Positions 1 through 9,560 of a DNA stretch of 55,846 nucleotides are shown piece by piece. The position numbers and the translations under genes are program-made. The first letter of the stretch is position 1. Every line of letters begins with the position of its first letter. The notes below the pieces were generated by a model that searched no databases, was not told where the DNA came from, and worked only from the letters and a program-made list of their open reading frames with translations. The stretch spans positions 1 to 55,846 of the forward strand of contig JAJYZC010000014.1 of NCBI GenBank assembly GCA_021800255.1. Direction: 5' to 3'. The stretch comes from Acidobacteriota bacterium. Lineage in GTDB: Bacteria > Acidobacteriota > Terriglobia > Terriglobales > Acidobacteriaceae.

Positions 1-1
1 C

Positions 2-1666
<1,665 letters not shown>

Positions 1667-1795
1667 ATTCGTTTTTCCCAGATTTTCTTGAAAACGCGAA
1701 CACACCAATCAAAGTTGCGTTAGGCGGCGTAAGAAAATAAAGGTTGCGAATTTTTGCGCTTCTGCCGTTCGTCAATCGCTCTGCTATGGCAATGC

Positions 1796-1848
1796 AAAAT
1801 CACGCGCCGTAGGCGCAGCGTGCGCTAGACGCACCCGAGCGGTGATTT
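1796..1848. repeat. Cloverleaf-like palindromic element between glnS and kdpD
   Basis: The outer arms AAATCAC (1797-1803) and GTGATTT (1842-1848) are exact reverse complements. They enclose two perfect 5-bp hairpins: GCGCC/GGCGC with loop GTA (1804-1816) and GTGCG/CGCAC with loop CTAGA (1820-1834). This gives a three-way-junction fold. It lies between convergent genes, so it could end transcription from both sides, but no T-tract follows; a REP-type element is the alternative. Confidence 0.5.
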
Positions 1849-1868
1849 CTGCGAGCAGGCCCGGCCAG

Positions 1869-2993
1869 TCAGCCGCGCCTCAGCGGTTTCTGCATGGGCA
1901 CCACCTGCACGGAAACATCACGCACCTCCTTGAGGAAGCGGTTGAGCACTGAGCCGTGCAATAGGAGATCCCAGCGCGACCGGGCCGATTGACCGAAGAC
2001 TACGTGCGAGATGCTTTCCTGCTGGGCAAAACGAATGAGAGCGTCGGAGACGTTGCGGCCAGTGAGCGAAACTACCTGGGCGCCCAGGTCGCGGGCCATA
2101 CGCCGGTACTCCTCCAGACGGTGATGGCCCTCGGGATCGTTATGACCTTTGTCGTCGGGGCGGTCAACGTGGACTGCGTACCAGTTGGTGGCTAGGCGGC
2201 CGGCGATGCGCGCGCCCACTCTTATCAGCCGTTCCGTGCCCGGTCGGCTGCTCAGGCAGACCATCACCTTTTCCGGAATGGGCGCCTGTTCCAGTCCCTG
2301 TGTGCGCCGGTATTCGGCGGCGCGGCTGCTGACTTGCTCAGCGGTAGTGCGCAGGGCCAGTTCGCGCAGCATGTTCAGATTGCCCTTGCGGAAGAAGTTG
2401 GCCAGTGCCTGCTCTACCTTATCCGGGGCATAGATCTTTCCCTGCCGCAGGCGCGTGCGCAGCTCGTCCACGGGGAGGTCGATATTGACCACCTCGTCGG
2501 CGCGCTTGACAAAGCTGTCGGGAACGGTCTCGCGGATGACAGTGTTGGCCGAGCGGTTGACGGCGTCGTTGAGGGTTTCAAGATGCTGGATATTCACTGC
2601 GGTCATCACGTTGATGCCCGCGTCGAGCAAATCCAGCACGTCTTCATAGCGCTTGCGGTTTTTGCTTCCCGGAACGTTGGTGTGCGCCAGCTCGTCCACG
2701 ATCACCGTGTGGGGATGGCGGGCCAAGATGGCGTCCACGTCCATCTCTTTCAGGTTGACGCCGCGGTAAGGAATCTCTTTAAGGGGCACAATCTCCAGGT
2801 CCCGGATGCGATCCGCAGTCTCCTTGCGTCCGTGCGGTTCCACCAGGCCAATCACCACGTCGATGTCCTGCTGATGCTTCATCAGGTAGGCATCGTTCAA
2901 CATCAGGTAGGTTTTGCCCACCCCCGGCGCGGCGCCGATATAGATGCGCAATTTAGCGGTTTCGGGCTTTTTTTCGAGCTTCAGCTCGGCCAT
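1869..2993 (-). CDS. kdpD: KdpD N-terminal sensor module with universal stress domain (stand-alone)
   Basis: Corresponds to the cytoplasmic N-terminal part of the K+/osmotic sensor KdpD without its membrane and kinase parts. The KdpD domain covers about residues 15-225, with Walker A GAAPGVGKT near residue 22 and the family signatures VDELAHTN and NIQHLE. A UspA-like domain follows at about 245-370 (MVCLSSRPGTERLIR, ending in a VVFGQSARSRW turn and VVPMQKP). At 374 residues it is less than half of a full KdpD of about 890. It is second in a leftward pair, 117 bp after a membrane histidine-kinase-like gene that can supply the missing parts. No kdpFABC genes are in the window. In the family the N-terminal region binds ATP and modulates kinase/phosphatase balance; that this copy regulates potassium uptake is inference. 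Confidence 0.88.
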   Translation of the reverse strand: MAELKLEKKPETAKLRIYIGAAPGVGKTYLMLNDAYLMKHQQDIDVVIGLVEPHGRKETADRIRDLEIVPLKEIPYRGVNLKEMDVDAILARHPHTVIVDELAHTNVPGSKNRKRYEDVLDLLDAGINVMTAVNIQHLETLNDAVNRSANTVIRETVPDSFVKRADEVVNIDLPVDELRTRLRQGKIYAPDKVEQALANFFRKGNLNMLRELALRTTAEQVSSRAAEYRRTQGLEQAPIPEKVMVCLSSRPGTERLIRVGARIAGRLATNWYAVHVDRPDDKGHNDPEGHHRLEEYRRMARDLGAQVVSLTGRNVSDALIRFAQQESISHVVFGQSARSRWDLLLHGSVLNRFLKEVRDVSVQVVPMQKPLRRG

Positions 2994-3110
2994 AGATGCG
3001 GCGGTTCTCCAATCCCTACGATCTTCTCAGCTTTGCGCTTTACAGCTTTCCTTCCACTTTAAGCCGCTCAAAGACTGCGGCATTGCCCATCGAATGGTTG
3101 GAGAAACGCA

Positions 3111-4517
3111 TCAACCCACCTCAACCGGATGGTGGATGGCCTCAACAGGCGCTACAGGCAGGGTGAAGCGGAATGTGGTGCCGTGGCCCAAGCGGCTCTC
3201 TACTGCGGTCTGCCCCCCCAACGACTCCACCAGCCGCCGGACCATGGCCAGGCCCATGCCCGTGCCGCTCTCTGAGAAGGTATTGAAGCGGTCGAAGATG
3301 GTGCTCAGACGCTCCGCCTCGATGCCGCGGCCGGTGTCGCGCACGGTGAACTGGACAAACTCTCCGATCTCTTCGGCGGCCAGCAGAATCTCCCCCTCGG
3401 GCGGCGTATAGCGCAGCGCATTCGAAAGCAGATTGTCCAGGATGGTGCGCAGCGCGCGCCGGTCAGCGTATACAACGGACAAGTCCGCATAGGCGCTCAC
3501 CTCCACCCGGATGCGCTTTTGCGCGGCTTCGTCACAGTAGCGGTCGCGGGCCTCCGTCAAAACCGGCAAGGGGTGCAGCCGCTCCAGCTTCATCTCGCGC
3601 TTGCCGGCGTCCAGTTCAGCCACCGCGATCAAATCGCTCATCAAATCGTCGAGCTTTTCCGCTTCCTTACAGGCGGTTGCCACCAGCTCGGCTTGCAGAG
3701 GGAGCAGCTCGCCGCCAAAACCCTGGCTCAACGCATAGAGCCCGCGGCGCAACTGTAGCAGGGGGTCGCGCAGTTTGCGGCTGGCCACGGTGATGAACTG
3801 CGTCTTGAAGCGGTCTGTATCCTGGAGGCTGGTGACGTCTTCGAGGGTGGTGACGGCACCCAAGAGCCGTCCGTCTGCGTCGCGCATGGGCGTGGTGCGC
3901 AGGCGGTAACTGCGCTCGCGCTGACCGATGCGCATGGGCAGCATCGCCGCCTCATCTTCGGCGGCCACGGCCTTCTGCATGGAGACGGCGTCGCGGATAG
4001 CATTCAGGATTTTTTCGCCGCCGGGAGTGCTGGTCAAGGCCATGCGGTCGGCGGCCGACTCGCCCAGCAGCTCCGCCGCGGCCTGGTTTACCTTGAGCAC
4101 ATGGCCTTTGCCGTCGGTGACGAGAATGGGCTCAAAGATGGATTGCAGCACCGCGTCGGAGAGCTGAAACTCCATCTGCCGGCGGCCGGCCTCGGTGTCG
4201 CGCAGCTCGCGCAGCCGAACGGCGATGCGGTTCAACTCTGCGGCGATGACCCCGAAATCGTCGTGGCTGCTCCATTCTACGTGGTGCTCCAGATTGCCCT
4301 GGGCGATGCGGCGGGCGTCGCGAGCCAACTGGTGGAGGGGCCGGAGAACCGAATAGATCGTCGCCAGCGCGACCAGAACCGCGGCCGCGATAAAGATACC
4401 GGCTAAGCTGTCCTGCCCTGCGAGCGCCAGGCTCCTGTGCGCAATCGCCGCCAACCCCGCCGTGAGGCAGGCGAGCAGGATGCAGCCAAGAATCAAGCGA
4501 TGGGAGAGATTGAGCAT
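3111..4517 (-). CDS. Membrane PAS-HisKA-HATPase protein lacking the H-box histidine (KdpD partner)
   Basis: Sensor-kinase architecture of 468 residues. Two membrane segments lie at about 6-26 and 38-58 with almost no periplasmic loop, then HAMP (60-110), PAS (120-228), a dimerisation helix (236-300) and HATPase_c (350-460). The ATP-binding boxes look intact: N box LDNLLSNALRY, G1 VRDTGRGIE and G2 GTGMGLAMVRRL. The H-box reads VASRKLRDPL where SHELRTPL is usual: the phospho-acceptor His is Arg247 (codon CGC, complement at 3777-3779), one transition from CAC. If correct, ordinary autophosphorylation is impossible. It is cotranscribed with the KdpD N-terminal gene downstream, so the two may be halves of one split receptor. 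It may be a non-phosphorylating ATP-dependent regulator or an inactivated kinase. Domain order is clear; mechanism is not. Confidence 0.85.
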   Translation of the reverse strand: MLNLSHRLILGCILLACLTAGLAAIAHRSLALAGQDSLAGIFIAAAVLVALATIYSVLRPLHQLARDARRIAQGNLEHHVEWSSHDDFGVIAAELNRIAVRLRELRDTEAGRRQMEFQLSDAVLQSIFEPILVTDGKGHVLKVNQAAAELLGESAADRMALTSTPGGEKILNAIRDAVSMQKAVAAEDEAAMLPMRIGQRERSYRLRTTPMRDADGRLLGAVTTLEDVTSLQDTDRFKTQFITVASRKLRDPLLQLRRGLYALSQGFGGELLPLQAELVATACKEAEKLDDLMSDLIAVAELDAGKREMKLERLHPLPVLTEARDRYCDEAAQKRIRVEVSAYADLSVVYADRRALRTILDNLLSNALRYTPPEGEILLAAEEIGEFVQFTVRDTGRGIEAERLSTIFDRFNTFSESGTGMGLAMVRRLVESLGGQTAVESRLGHGTTFRFTLPVAPVEAIHHPVEVG

Positions 4518-4607
4518 GACCCGGCCTCCGTGCCGGCTAAGGGGTTATTATTCATTCTCGCGGATAAGGCCGCTTGGCGCAACGAGCGTATGAGCGCAGA
4601 GTGAAGA

Positions 4608-6095
4608 TCACGGAATCTGGCAGACGGCCAGCGAGCGGTTGTGCCAGCGGCAAATGAGGCCCGCGGGTTGAGGATAGGAGACCACGACCCAGTCCACGCC
4701 AAACTCCGTCTTCAGGCGCTCAAAATCCTCGAGCCGGAATCCCGGCCAACCTTTCTGGGCATCGACCTGGCGCTCCCATACCGGACCCAGTTCGGGAATC
4801 TGCGTCACCACTGCTGCATCTTTGATGGCGTCAGCCAACTGGCTGCGCTCGGCGAGCGCGCGGAAGCCGTGACGGTCCTCGCCGGGTGCGGCAAGATAGC
4901 TGGGATTGAGAGCGAAGTAAGCATCGACGGGAGTATTGCGGCGAACCCACGCAAAGGCTTGTAGCCAGGGATTGGAGGACTGCGTCCACGGCATCTCCAG
5001 ATGTGGGCTGGCGCTGTACTCCATGAGCTGGCTGACCAACATGCCGCCGTTGAAAACCACAAGAAAGATTGCCCACAGCCAGAGGCGGTCTTTCAGCAGA
5101 TACTTTCCTAACAGACAACCGGCCAGAAGGACGAGGAAGAAGTAGACGAGATGAAGATAACGCATGGGCTGCCAGGGCGTAAGCCGGACCAGAGCCGGCG
5201 GGGTGAGCATGAGGAAAGCGATGCACTGCTGAAAGACGCCATAGGCGAAGACAGCCAGCGCAAAGCGCGCCAGGCGGGTTTCCTCGCGCCGCCGCGCCAC
5301 GCGCCACAACAGCCAAAACAGAAAGAGCGGCGCCAGGGCGCCTAGCCACTCGTACCAGGTCCATTTGTAGAGGAAATAATAGGTGCGCGTGTCGAGGGCC
5401 ATGCGCCAGCCCGCATTGGCGGGCGCGAACACCCAGGCCAAAGGAACGGCCGCGGCGGCCAGAGAACTCCCGCGGCCGCGCCAGAAACGCAGCCATGCGG
5501 GCGCGGGCTCCAGGATGGCCAAGGCCAGGAAGACGCAGAAAGAGATGCCCAAAGCTGCCATGATGGGATGAAAGAGAAAAGCCAGCAACAGCAGTGGCGC
5601 AGCCTGCCATCGCCGGCCGGTCATGATGCGTTCGACGGCTAGAAGGATACACGCCGTGGCCAGCGTGCGCGGGTGCAGATGCTGGTCCACCAGATAGAGT
5701 GCGGTCCCCGTCACGGGCAGCGTAAACATGGCGGCTACCAGGGCTACGCCTGCCCACATTGCGCAGGGTTCATCGAACAAGCGCCGCGCGATGCCGTGGC
5801 AAGCCCATAAAATGGCGAACAAGGCGATGATCTGCCACAGCAGTTCCGACCACGCGATGGACATGTGCGTGGCGGCTGCGAAATGGGCCATCCACCATGG
5901 AAAAACGGTGGCTTGGGTTTGCATCCGGAAGAAGGCCGAGTTGTGAGGAAAGAGAGCCGGATTGAGGCTGGCCTTGACCGCGGCCAAATAGATGCCGTCG
6001 TCCTCGAGACCGGGGTGGTAGCCCATGACCAGAAAGCCCAACACCGTGAAGACCAGCACCAGACCCACGCGGGTTGACCTCTGCTTCAAAGCCAT
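4608..6095 (-). CDS. Multi-pass membrane protein, GT-C-type glycosyltransferase-like
   Basis: About 495 residues with roughly ten to twelve hydrophobic segments and a soluble C-terminal region from about residue 400. Upstream in-frame sequence antisense to the divergent gene looks non-coding, so the start is taken at the ATG of MALKQRSTRVG (6095); an ATG at 6104 is the alternative. A loop with HPGLEDDGIYLAAVK follows the first membrane segment and resembles the acidic catalytic loop of GT-C enzymes that use lipid-linked sugars. I do not recognise a named family. It is divergent from a polyprenyl-phosphate-sugar synthase-like gene, which could make its donor. That pairing suggests transfer of a sugar to an envelope acceptor at the outer face of the inner membrane; this is inference. 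Confidence 0.6.
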   Translation of the reverse strand: MALKQRSTRVGLVLVFTVLGFLVMGYHPGLEDDGIYLAAVKASLNPALFPHNSAFFRMQTQATVFPWWMAHFAAATHMSIAWSELLWQIIALFAILWACHGIARRLFDEPCAMWAGVALVAAMFTLPVTGTALYLVDQHLHPRTLATACILLAVERIMTGRRWQAAPLLLLAFLFHPIMAALGISFCVFLALAILEPAPAWLRFWRGRGSSLAAAAVPLAWVFAPANAGWRMALDTRTYYFLYKWTWYEWLGALAPLFLFWLLWRVARRREETRLARFALAVFAYGVFQQCIAFLMLTPPALVRLTPWQPMRYLHLVYFFLVLLAGCLLGKYLLKDRLWLWAIFLVVFNGGMLVSQLMEYSASPHLEMPWTQSSNPWLQAFAWVRRNTPVDAYFALNPSYLAAPGEDRHGFRALAERSQLADAIKDAAVVTQIPELGPVWERQVDAQKGWPGFRLEDFERLKTEFGVDWVVVSYPQPAGLICRWHNRSLAVCQIP

Positions 6096-6212
6096 AGACC
6101 CCATATGTCCATATTCAAAATGGCCTCCATCCCAATAAAATGATCCCATAGTCGGATGAACTCGCGGACAACACTCTCCATCCCCGGCGCAAGCGAAGAC
6201 CCAAGTGAGCAC

Positions 6213-7124
6213 ATGAAGCTGGCGCTCGTGATCCCCACGCTCTGCGAAGCCCAAAACATTGCCAGGCTGCTTGGCGATGTGCGCGCCGTTCTTGAGCCGT
6301 TGCGCATTCCCTATGAGATCATCGTGGTCGATGACGACAGCCGCGATGAAACCGGCCCTGTGGTGGCGGCCCTGGCGCGCGAGGATGCGCGCCTTCGCCT
6401 CCTGGTGCGCAAAAGGGAGCACGGTTTGGCGGGAGCGATCCTCGACGGCTGGCGGCAAAGCGACGCCCAAGTTTTGGGTGTGATGGATGCGGATTTTCAG
6501 CATCCGCCGAAGCTGTTGCCGGAGCTGTTCGCGGCCATCCGCGGCGGCAGAGATCTGGCCATCGGCAGCCGCTACGTGTCGGGCGGCAAGCTGGGGCGCT
6601 GGAATCCCGTCCGAAGGCTCGCATCCGCTTTGGCCCGGGGCATGACCTGGCCACTCGAGAAGAACGCGCGCCGGGTGCGCGATCCTTTGTCGGGATTTTT
6701 TCTGGTTCGCCGCCGCTGTTTGCAAGACCTGACCTTTCAGCGCGCCGGATACAAGTTGCTGCTGGAGATTCTGGTGCGTGGGCGCGTGGGTTCCTTTGAG
6801 GAGATCCCGTTCACCTTTGGTCGCCGGCTCGCGGGCTCAAGCAAAACTAACTTGAAGGTCGGCTGGGATTTTGCGCGGCTGCTCGGAAGGCTTTATGCGG
6901 AGCGATTCGGCCTGATCGGGATGGGCGCTGGGGGGCCAACCGCCCCCGAACAGAGATTATTTACCTCAGCTTCGGCCCGGACCCGGATTGACCGCGCTCG
7001 CTCGCTCGCCCTCCTCCCTTTCTGTTCTGTTTCAGAGCCATCGCCGCCAAACGGCAATTTTCGGGAAGAGATTGCCGCTGCGTCCCAGGCGGCAATGGCG
7101 GCCTCAGAGGGAGAGATCCCTTAA
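6213..7124 (+). CDS. GT2 polyprenyl/dolichol-phosphate mannosyltransferase-like
   Basis: Family 2 glycosyltransferase of the DPM1 type, which moves a hexose from a nucleotide sugar to a polyprenyl phosphate at the cytoplasmic membrane face. The start at 6213 gives the canonical MKLALVIPTLCEAQNI; an upstream ATG at 6156 adds 19 unlike residues. Visible motifs are the nucleotide-binding IIVVDDDSRDET, the metal-binding DADFQHPP (DxD-like), SRYVSGG and the RDPLSGFFLVRR acceptor region. No C-terminal membrane domain is present, as in the short DPM1 class. The last 70 or so residues after GLIGMGA look low in complexity and unlike the family. The 3' end overlaps the converging ZIP gene by 3 bp. The divergent GT-C-like gene is the obvious user of its product. 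Confidence 0.85.
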   Translation: MKLALVIPTLCEAQNIARLLGDVRAVLEPLRIPYEIIVVDDDSRDETGPVVAALAREDARLRLLVRKREHGLAGAILDGWRQSDAQVLGVMDADFQHPPKLLPELFAAIRGGRDLAIGSRYVSGGKLGRWNPVRRLASALARGMTWPLEKNARRVRDPLSGFFLVRRRCLQDLTFQRAGYKLLLEILVRGRVGSFEEIPFTFGRRLAGSSKTNLKVGWDFARLLGRLYAERFGLIGMGAGGPTAPEQRLFTSASARTRIDRARSLALLPFCSVSEPSPPNGNFREEIAAASQAAMAASEGEIP

Positions 7125-7855
7125 ATCGCCGGCAGCAGCAAGCGCAGGAGCAAAAACGCGGCCACGCCCGCAAAGAACACCAGCGCCATGCGAATGCCGG
7201 GTTCGCGGTTGACCTCCGGCACCAGATCGCTTGCGCCCACATAGAGCGCCACTCCCGCTGAAAACGGCAGCCCGAACGGCAGCCAATGCGGCACCAGTTG
7301 CATCAGCAGCACGCCGCCGACCGTCGCGACAGCCAGCCCCACGGAGGAATAAAATGCTGCGGCGCGGCTGTGCCCTCCTGCCACCATCACTGAGGCCATG
7401 GCAAACCCGGCCGGCGCCTTGTGGAGGATGATGGCCAGAAAAATCAGCCAGCCCAGCGCGCCCGAAATCTCAAACCCCGCTCCGATCGCCACGCCATCGA
7501 AGAACGAGTGCGCGCACCATCCGCCCAGTACCGAATAACTCCTGTATCGGTCTATAAATTCGCCGTGGTGCGTCTCCTCGCCATAGTGGAAATGCTCGTT
7601 GAGAGTGTGCTCCACCAGGTGCATCGCGCAGTAGCCGGTCATCACCAGCACCGCTCCCAGGCGCGGAAACAGGCGCACGCTGTCCGGCATCATCTCCAGC
7701 AGCGATGCCGACAGCAAAAACGCTGCGCCCAGCGACACGAAGTAGCGCAGGTAAGGCTCCACGCCGCGCGCGCGCACCAGCACGACGCCGCCCGCCACAT
7801 TGGCCAGGGCCGCAAGCACTCCGAGAAGCAGGGCAGTGGTAAGCATGGGCGTCAT
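7121..7855 (-). CDS. ZIP family divalent metal transporter
   Basis: Predicted inner-membrane carrier for zinc or similar divalent metals, 244 residues, about eight membrane helices. The metal site is visible in two adjacent helices: HSFFDGVAIG (helix IV) and LHKAPAGFAMAS (helix V), both with the conserved histidines. A His-rich loop (EHFHYGEETHHGEF) lies before helix IV, as is usual for the family. The ATG at 7855 overlaps the ychF stop in an ATGA, so translation is probably coupled to ychF; a second ATG lies at 7846. Substrate cannot be told from sequence. No metal-regulatory site was recognised. Confidence 0.88.
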   Translation of the reverse strand: MTPMLTTALLLGVLAALANVAGGVVLVRARGVEPYLRYFVSLGAAFLLSASLLEMMPDSVRLFPRLGAVLVMTGYCAMHLVEHTLNEHFHYGEETHHGEFIDRYRSYSVLGGWCAHSFFDGVAIGAGFEISGALGWLIFLAIILHKAPAGFAMASVMVAGGHSRAAAFYSSVGLAVATVGGVLLMQLVPHWLPFGLPFSAGVALYVGASDLVPEVNREPGIRMALVFFAGVAAFLLLRLLLPAI

Positions 7856-8937
7856 CCGCTATGCCGGATGTGCAGAACGTCGCCGTCCTGCACCACGTAG
7901 TCTTTGCCTTCCAGGCGCAGTGTGCCTTTCGCACGCGCTGCCGCCTCCGATCCGGCATCGAGAAGGCTGTCCCAGCGAATGGTTTCGGCGCGAATGAAAT
8001 GATGCTCGAGGTCGGTGTGGATCGCGCCCGCGGCCTGCGGCGCCTTCGAGCCTGCCGGAACCGTCCAGGCGCGGCACTCGTCCTCGCCGGCGGTGAAGAA
8101 ACTGATGAGGCCGAGCAGCTCATAGCTCTTGCGGATCAGCCGCGCCAGCCCGCTCTCATGCAATCCGTAGCTCTCCAGAAAATCCGCCGCCTCGGCGTCG
8201 TCCATCTCCGCCAGCTCGGCCTCCACCTTGCCGCAGATGGCCGTCGCTCCAGCGTTCGGCCGGTGCGCGGCTTCATCGAGCTTGAAGCGGCTGACAGCGG
8301 TCTCCAAATCGGCGCCCAGCGCCGCGCTCTCGCCGATGTTAAGCACATAGAGGATGGGCTTTTGCGACAAAAACATGAAGCCTTTGATGAGCTTCTTCTC
8401 CTCCGGCGTCATCTCCAGCTCGCGCAGCGGCTGCTCTTTTTCGAGGGCCTCTTTCGACCGCAACAGCAGAGCGTGCTCCCGCTCCAGGTCGCCGCTGCGC
8501 ATCTTCTTCAGGTCCTTCTCCACGCGCTCAATCCGTTTTTCGATCTGCTCCAGGTCGCTGACCATCAGGTCGAACTCGACGCCGCGAATATCGCGCAGCG
8601 GATCGATGGGGACGGCGTGCGGAATCGACTCATCCTCGAAGGCACGCAATACGTGAATCAGCGCGTCCACCTGGCGCAGGCCGGCCAGATACGCGGATTC
8701 CTTCAGCGTTTCCTGCCCGATGGCGGCTACATCCACATACTCCACCGAGGCGTAGGTGGTCTTGCGCGGCGAGTAGAGCGCCGACAGCTTGTCCAGCCGT
8801 TCGTCAGGCACGCGCGCCACACCGATGTGCGCCTCGCGCGGGTTGGAGCGGCCGTGCTCTTCAAACTTGGCCTTGGTCAAAATTTTGAAGAGCGATGTCT
8901 TGCCCACCTGCGGCAGGCCAATGATGCCGGTTTTCAT
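7852..8937 (-). CDS. ychF: Ribosome-associated ATPase/GTPase YchF (Obg family)
   Basis: YchF/OLA1 family P-loop NTPase of 361 residues, the expected length. The start at 8937 gives MKTGIIGLPQVGKTSLF; ten extra upstream residues are possible but atypical. Walker A is GLPQVGKTS. The specificity motif is NIGE (YVLNIGE), the NxxE form associated with ATP rather than GTP preference in this family. A helical insertion with a coiled coil lies at about residues 130-190 and a C-terminal TGS domain ends in LRLEGKDYVVQDGDVLHIRHSG. It is cytoplasmic and ribosome-associated in characterised members, with a role in translation and oxidative-stress control. It lies in the leftward block between a DUF4149 gene and the translationally coupled ZIP gene. 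Confidence 0.96.
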   Translation of the reverse strand: MKTGIIGLPQVGKTSLFKILTKAKFEEHGRSNPREAHIGVARVPDERLDKLSALYSPRKTTYASVEYVDVAAIGQETLKESAYLAGLRQVDALIHVLRAFEDESIPHAVPIDPLRDIRGVEFDLMVSDLEQIEKRIERVEKDLKKMRSGDLEREHALLLRSKEALEKEQPLRELEMTPEEKKLIKGFMFLSQKPILYVLNIGESAALGADLETAVSRFKLDEAAHRPNAGATAICGKVEAELAEMDDAEAADFLESYGLHESGLARLIRKSYELLGLISFFTAGEDECRAWTVPAGSKAPQAAGAIHTDLEHHFIRAETIRWDSLLDAGSEAAARAKGTLRLEGKDYVVQDGDVLHIRHSG

Positions 8938-8985
8938 GCTGGGTCTATTATCGGCGATCCGGGACAATAAGCGATGCGGCTACCC

Positions 8986-9477
8986 TTAGCTTTTCTCACT
9001 CTCCGCTCTGGCCACCAGCGCCACGGTCGCCAGTCCCAGCACCAGAACCGCTTCTTCGACAAACTCGCTGCGGCGGTGCAGCCTGTTGAAGTCGGCTGTA
9101 ACGGGATTGGAGGGTTCTCCAATCTCGATAGTTCCTCCGGCTGCTATGCGGTCGCGCTCCATGGCCGGGATGATTCCGAACTGCGAGTAGGCGGTAAAGG
9201 CAATCATCACCACTAGCAGGATCATAGGCGCCAGCACCGTGCGCGGCTTGTAGATGCGGAAGGCGGGCGCCATCGCTAGCAGCGCCAAGGCAATCGCCCC
9301 TGAAACCAGCCCCATGCCGTGCAGGATGCGGATCAACTGGCCCACAATCGCGCCCGCTGCGCTCACGTCGGGCATGAGCGTCCCAAAGGTGATAGCCGCG
9401 GTGATGGGAAAGAAGATCTCCGCGCCCAGCCAGACGATGAGTGCGAGATAGAGCAGTGTGCGAAGGAAAATTTTCAT
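8986..9477 (-). CDS. DUF4149 / TMEM205-like four-helix membrane protein
   Basis: A 163-residue protein with four hydrophobic segments, beginning MKIFLRTLLYLALIVWLGAE and continuing with FFPITAAITFG. The early WLG-E and FF--TAA pattern and the later LHGMGLVSG helix fit the DUF4149 family. An extracellular or cytoplasmic loop (IPAMERDRIAAGG, then DFNRLHRRSEFVEEAVL) precedes the last helix; the H-RS motif there is typical of the family. No function is established for the family. It sits between the ccm block and ychF in the same direction, 48 bp from ychF, so a shared transcript is likely. Confidence 0.75.
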   Translation of the reverse strand: MKIFLRTLLYLALIVWLGAEIFFPITAAITFGTLMPDVSAAGAIVGQLIRILHGMGLVSGAIALALLAMAPAFRIYKPRTVLAPMILLVVMIAFTAYSQFGIIPAMERDRIAAGGTIEIGEPSNPVTADFNRLHRRSEFVEEAVLVLGLATVALVARAESEKS

Positions 9478-9560
9478 AAGAAAATCTGTCAGCGTTCAGC
9501 CGTCAGCAAAGCGCCTGATCACTCATCCTCTCACTGAGAACTGGCCCTGACAACTGAACA

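Noticed and set aside
6096..6725. Minus-strand upstream extension of the GT-C-like gene
   Set aside because: The extra 210 codons are antisense to the GT2 gene and look non-coding. The gene is taken to start at 6095.
7861..8970. 369-codon plus-strand open frame opposite ychF
   Set aside because: Fully antisense to ychF, which has all expected motifs.
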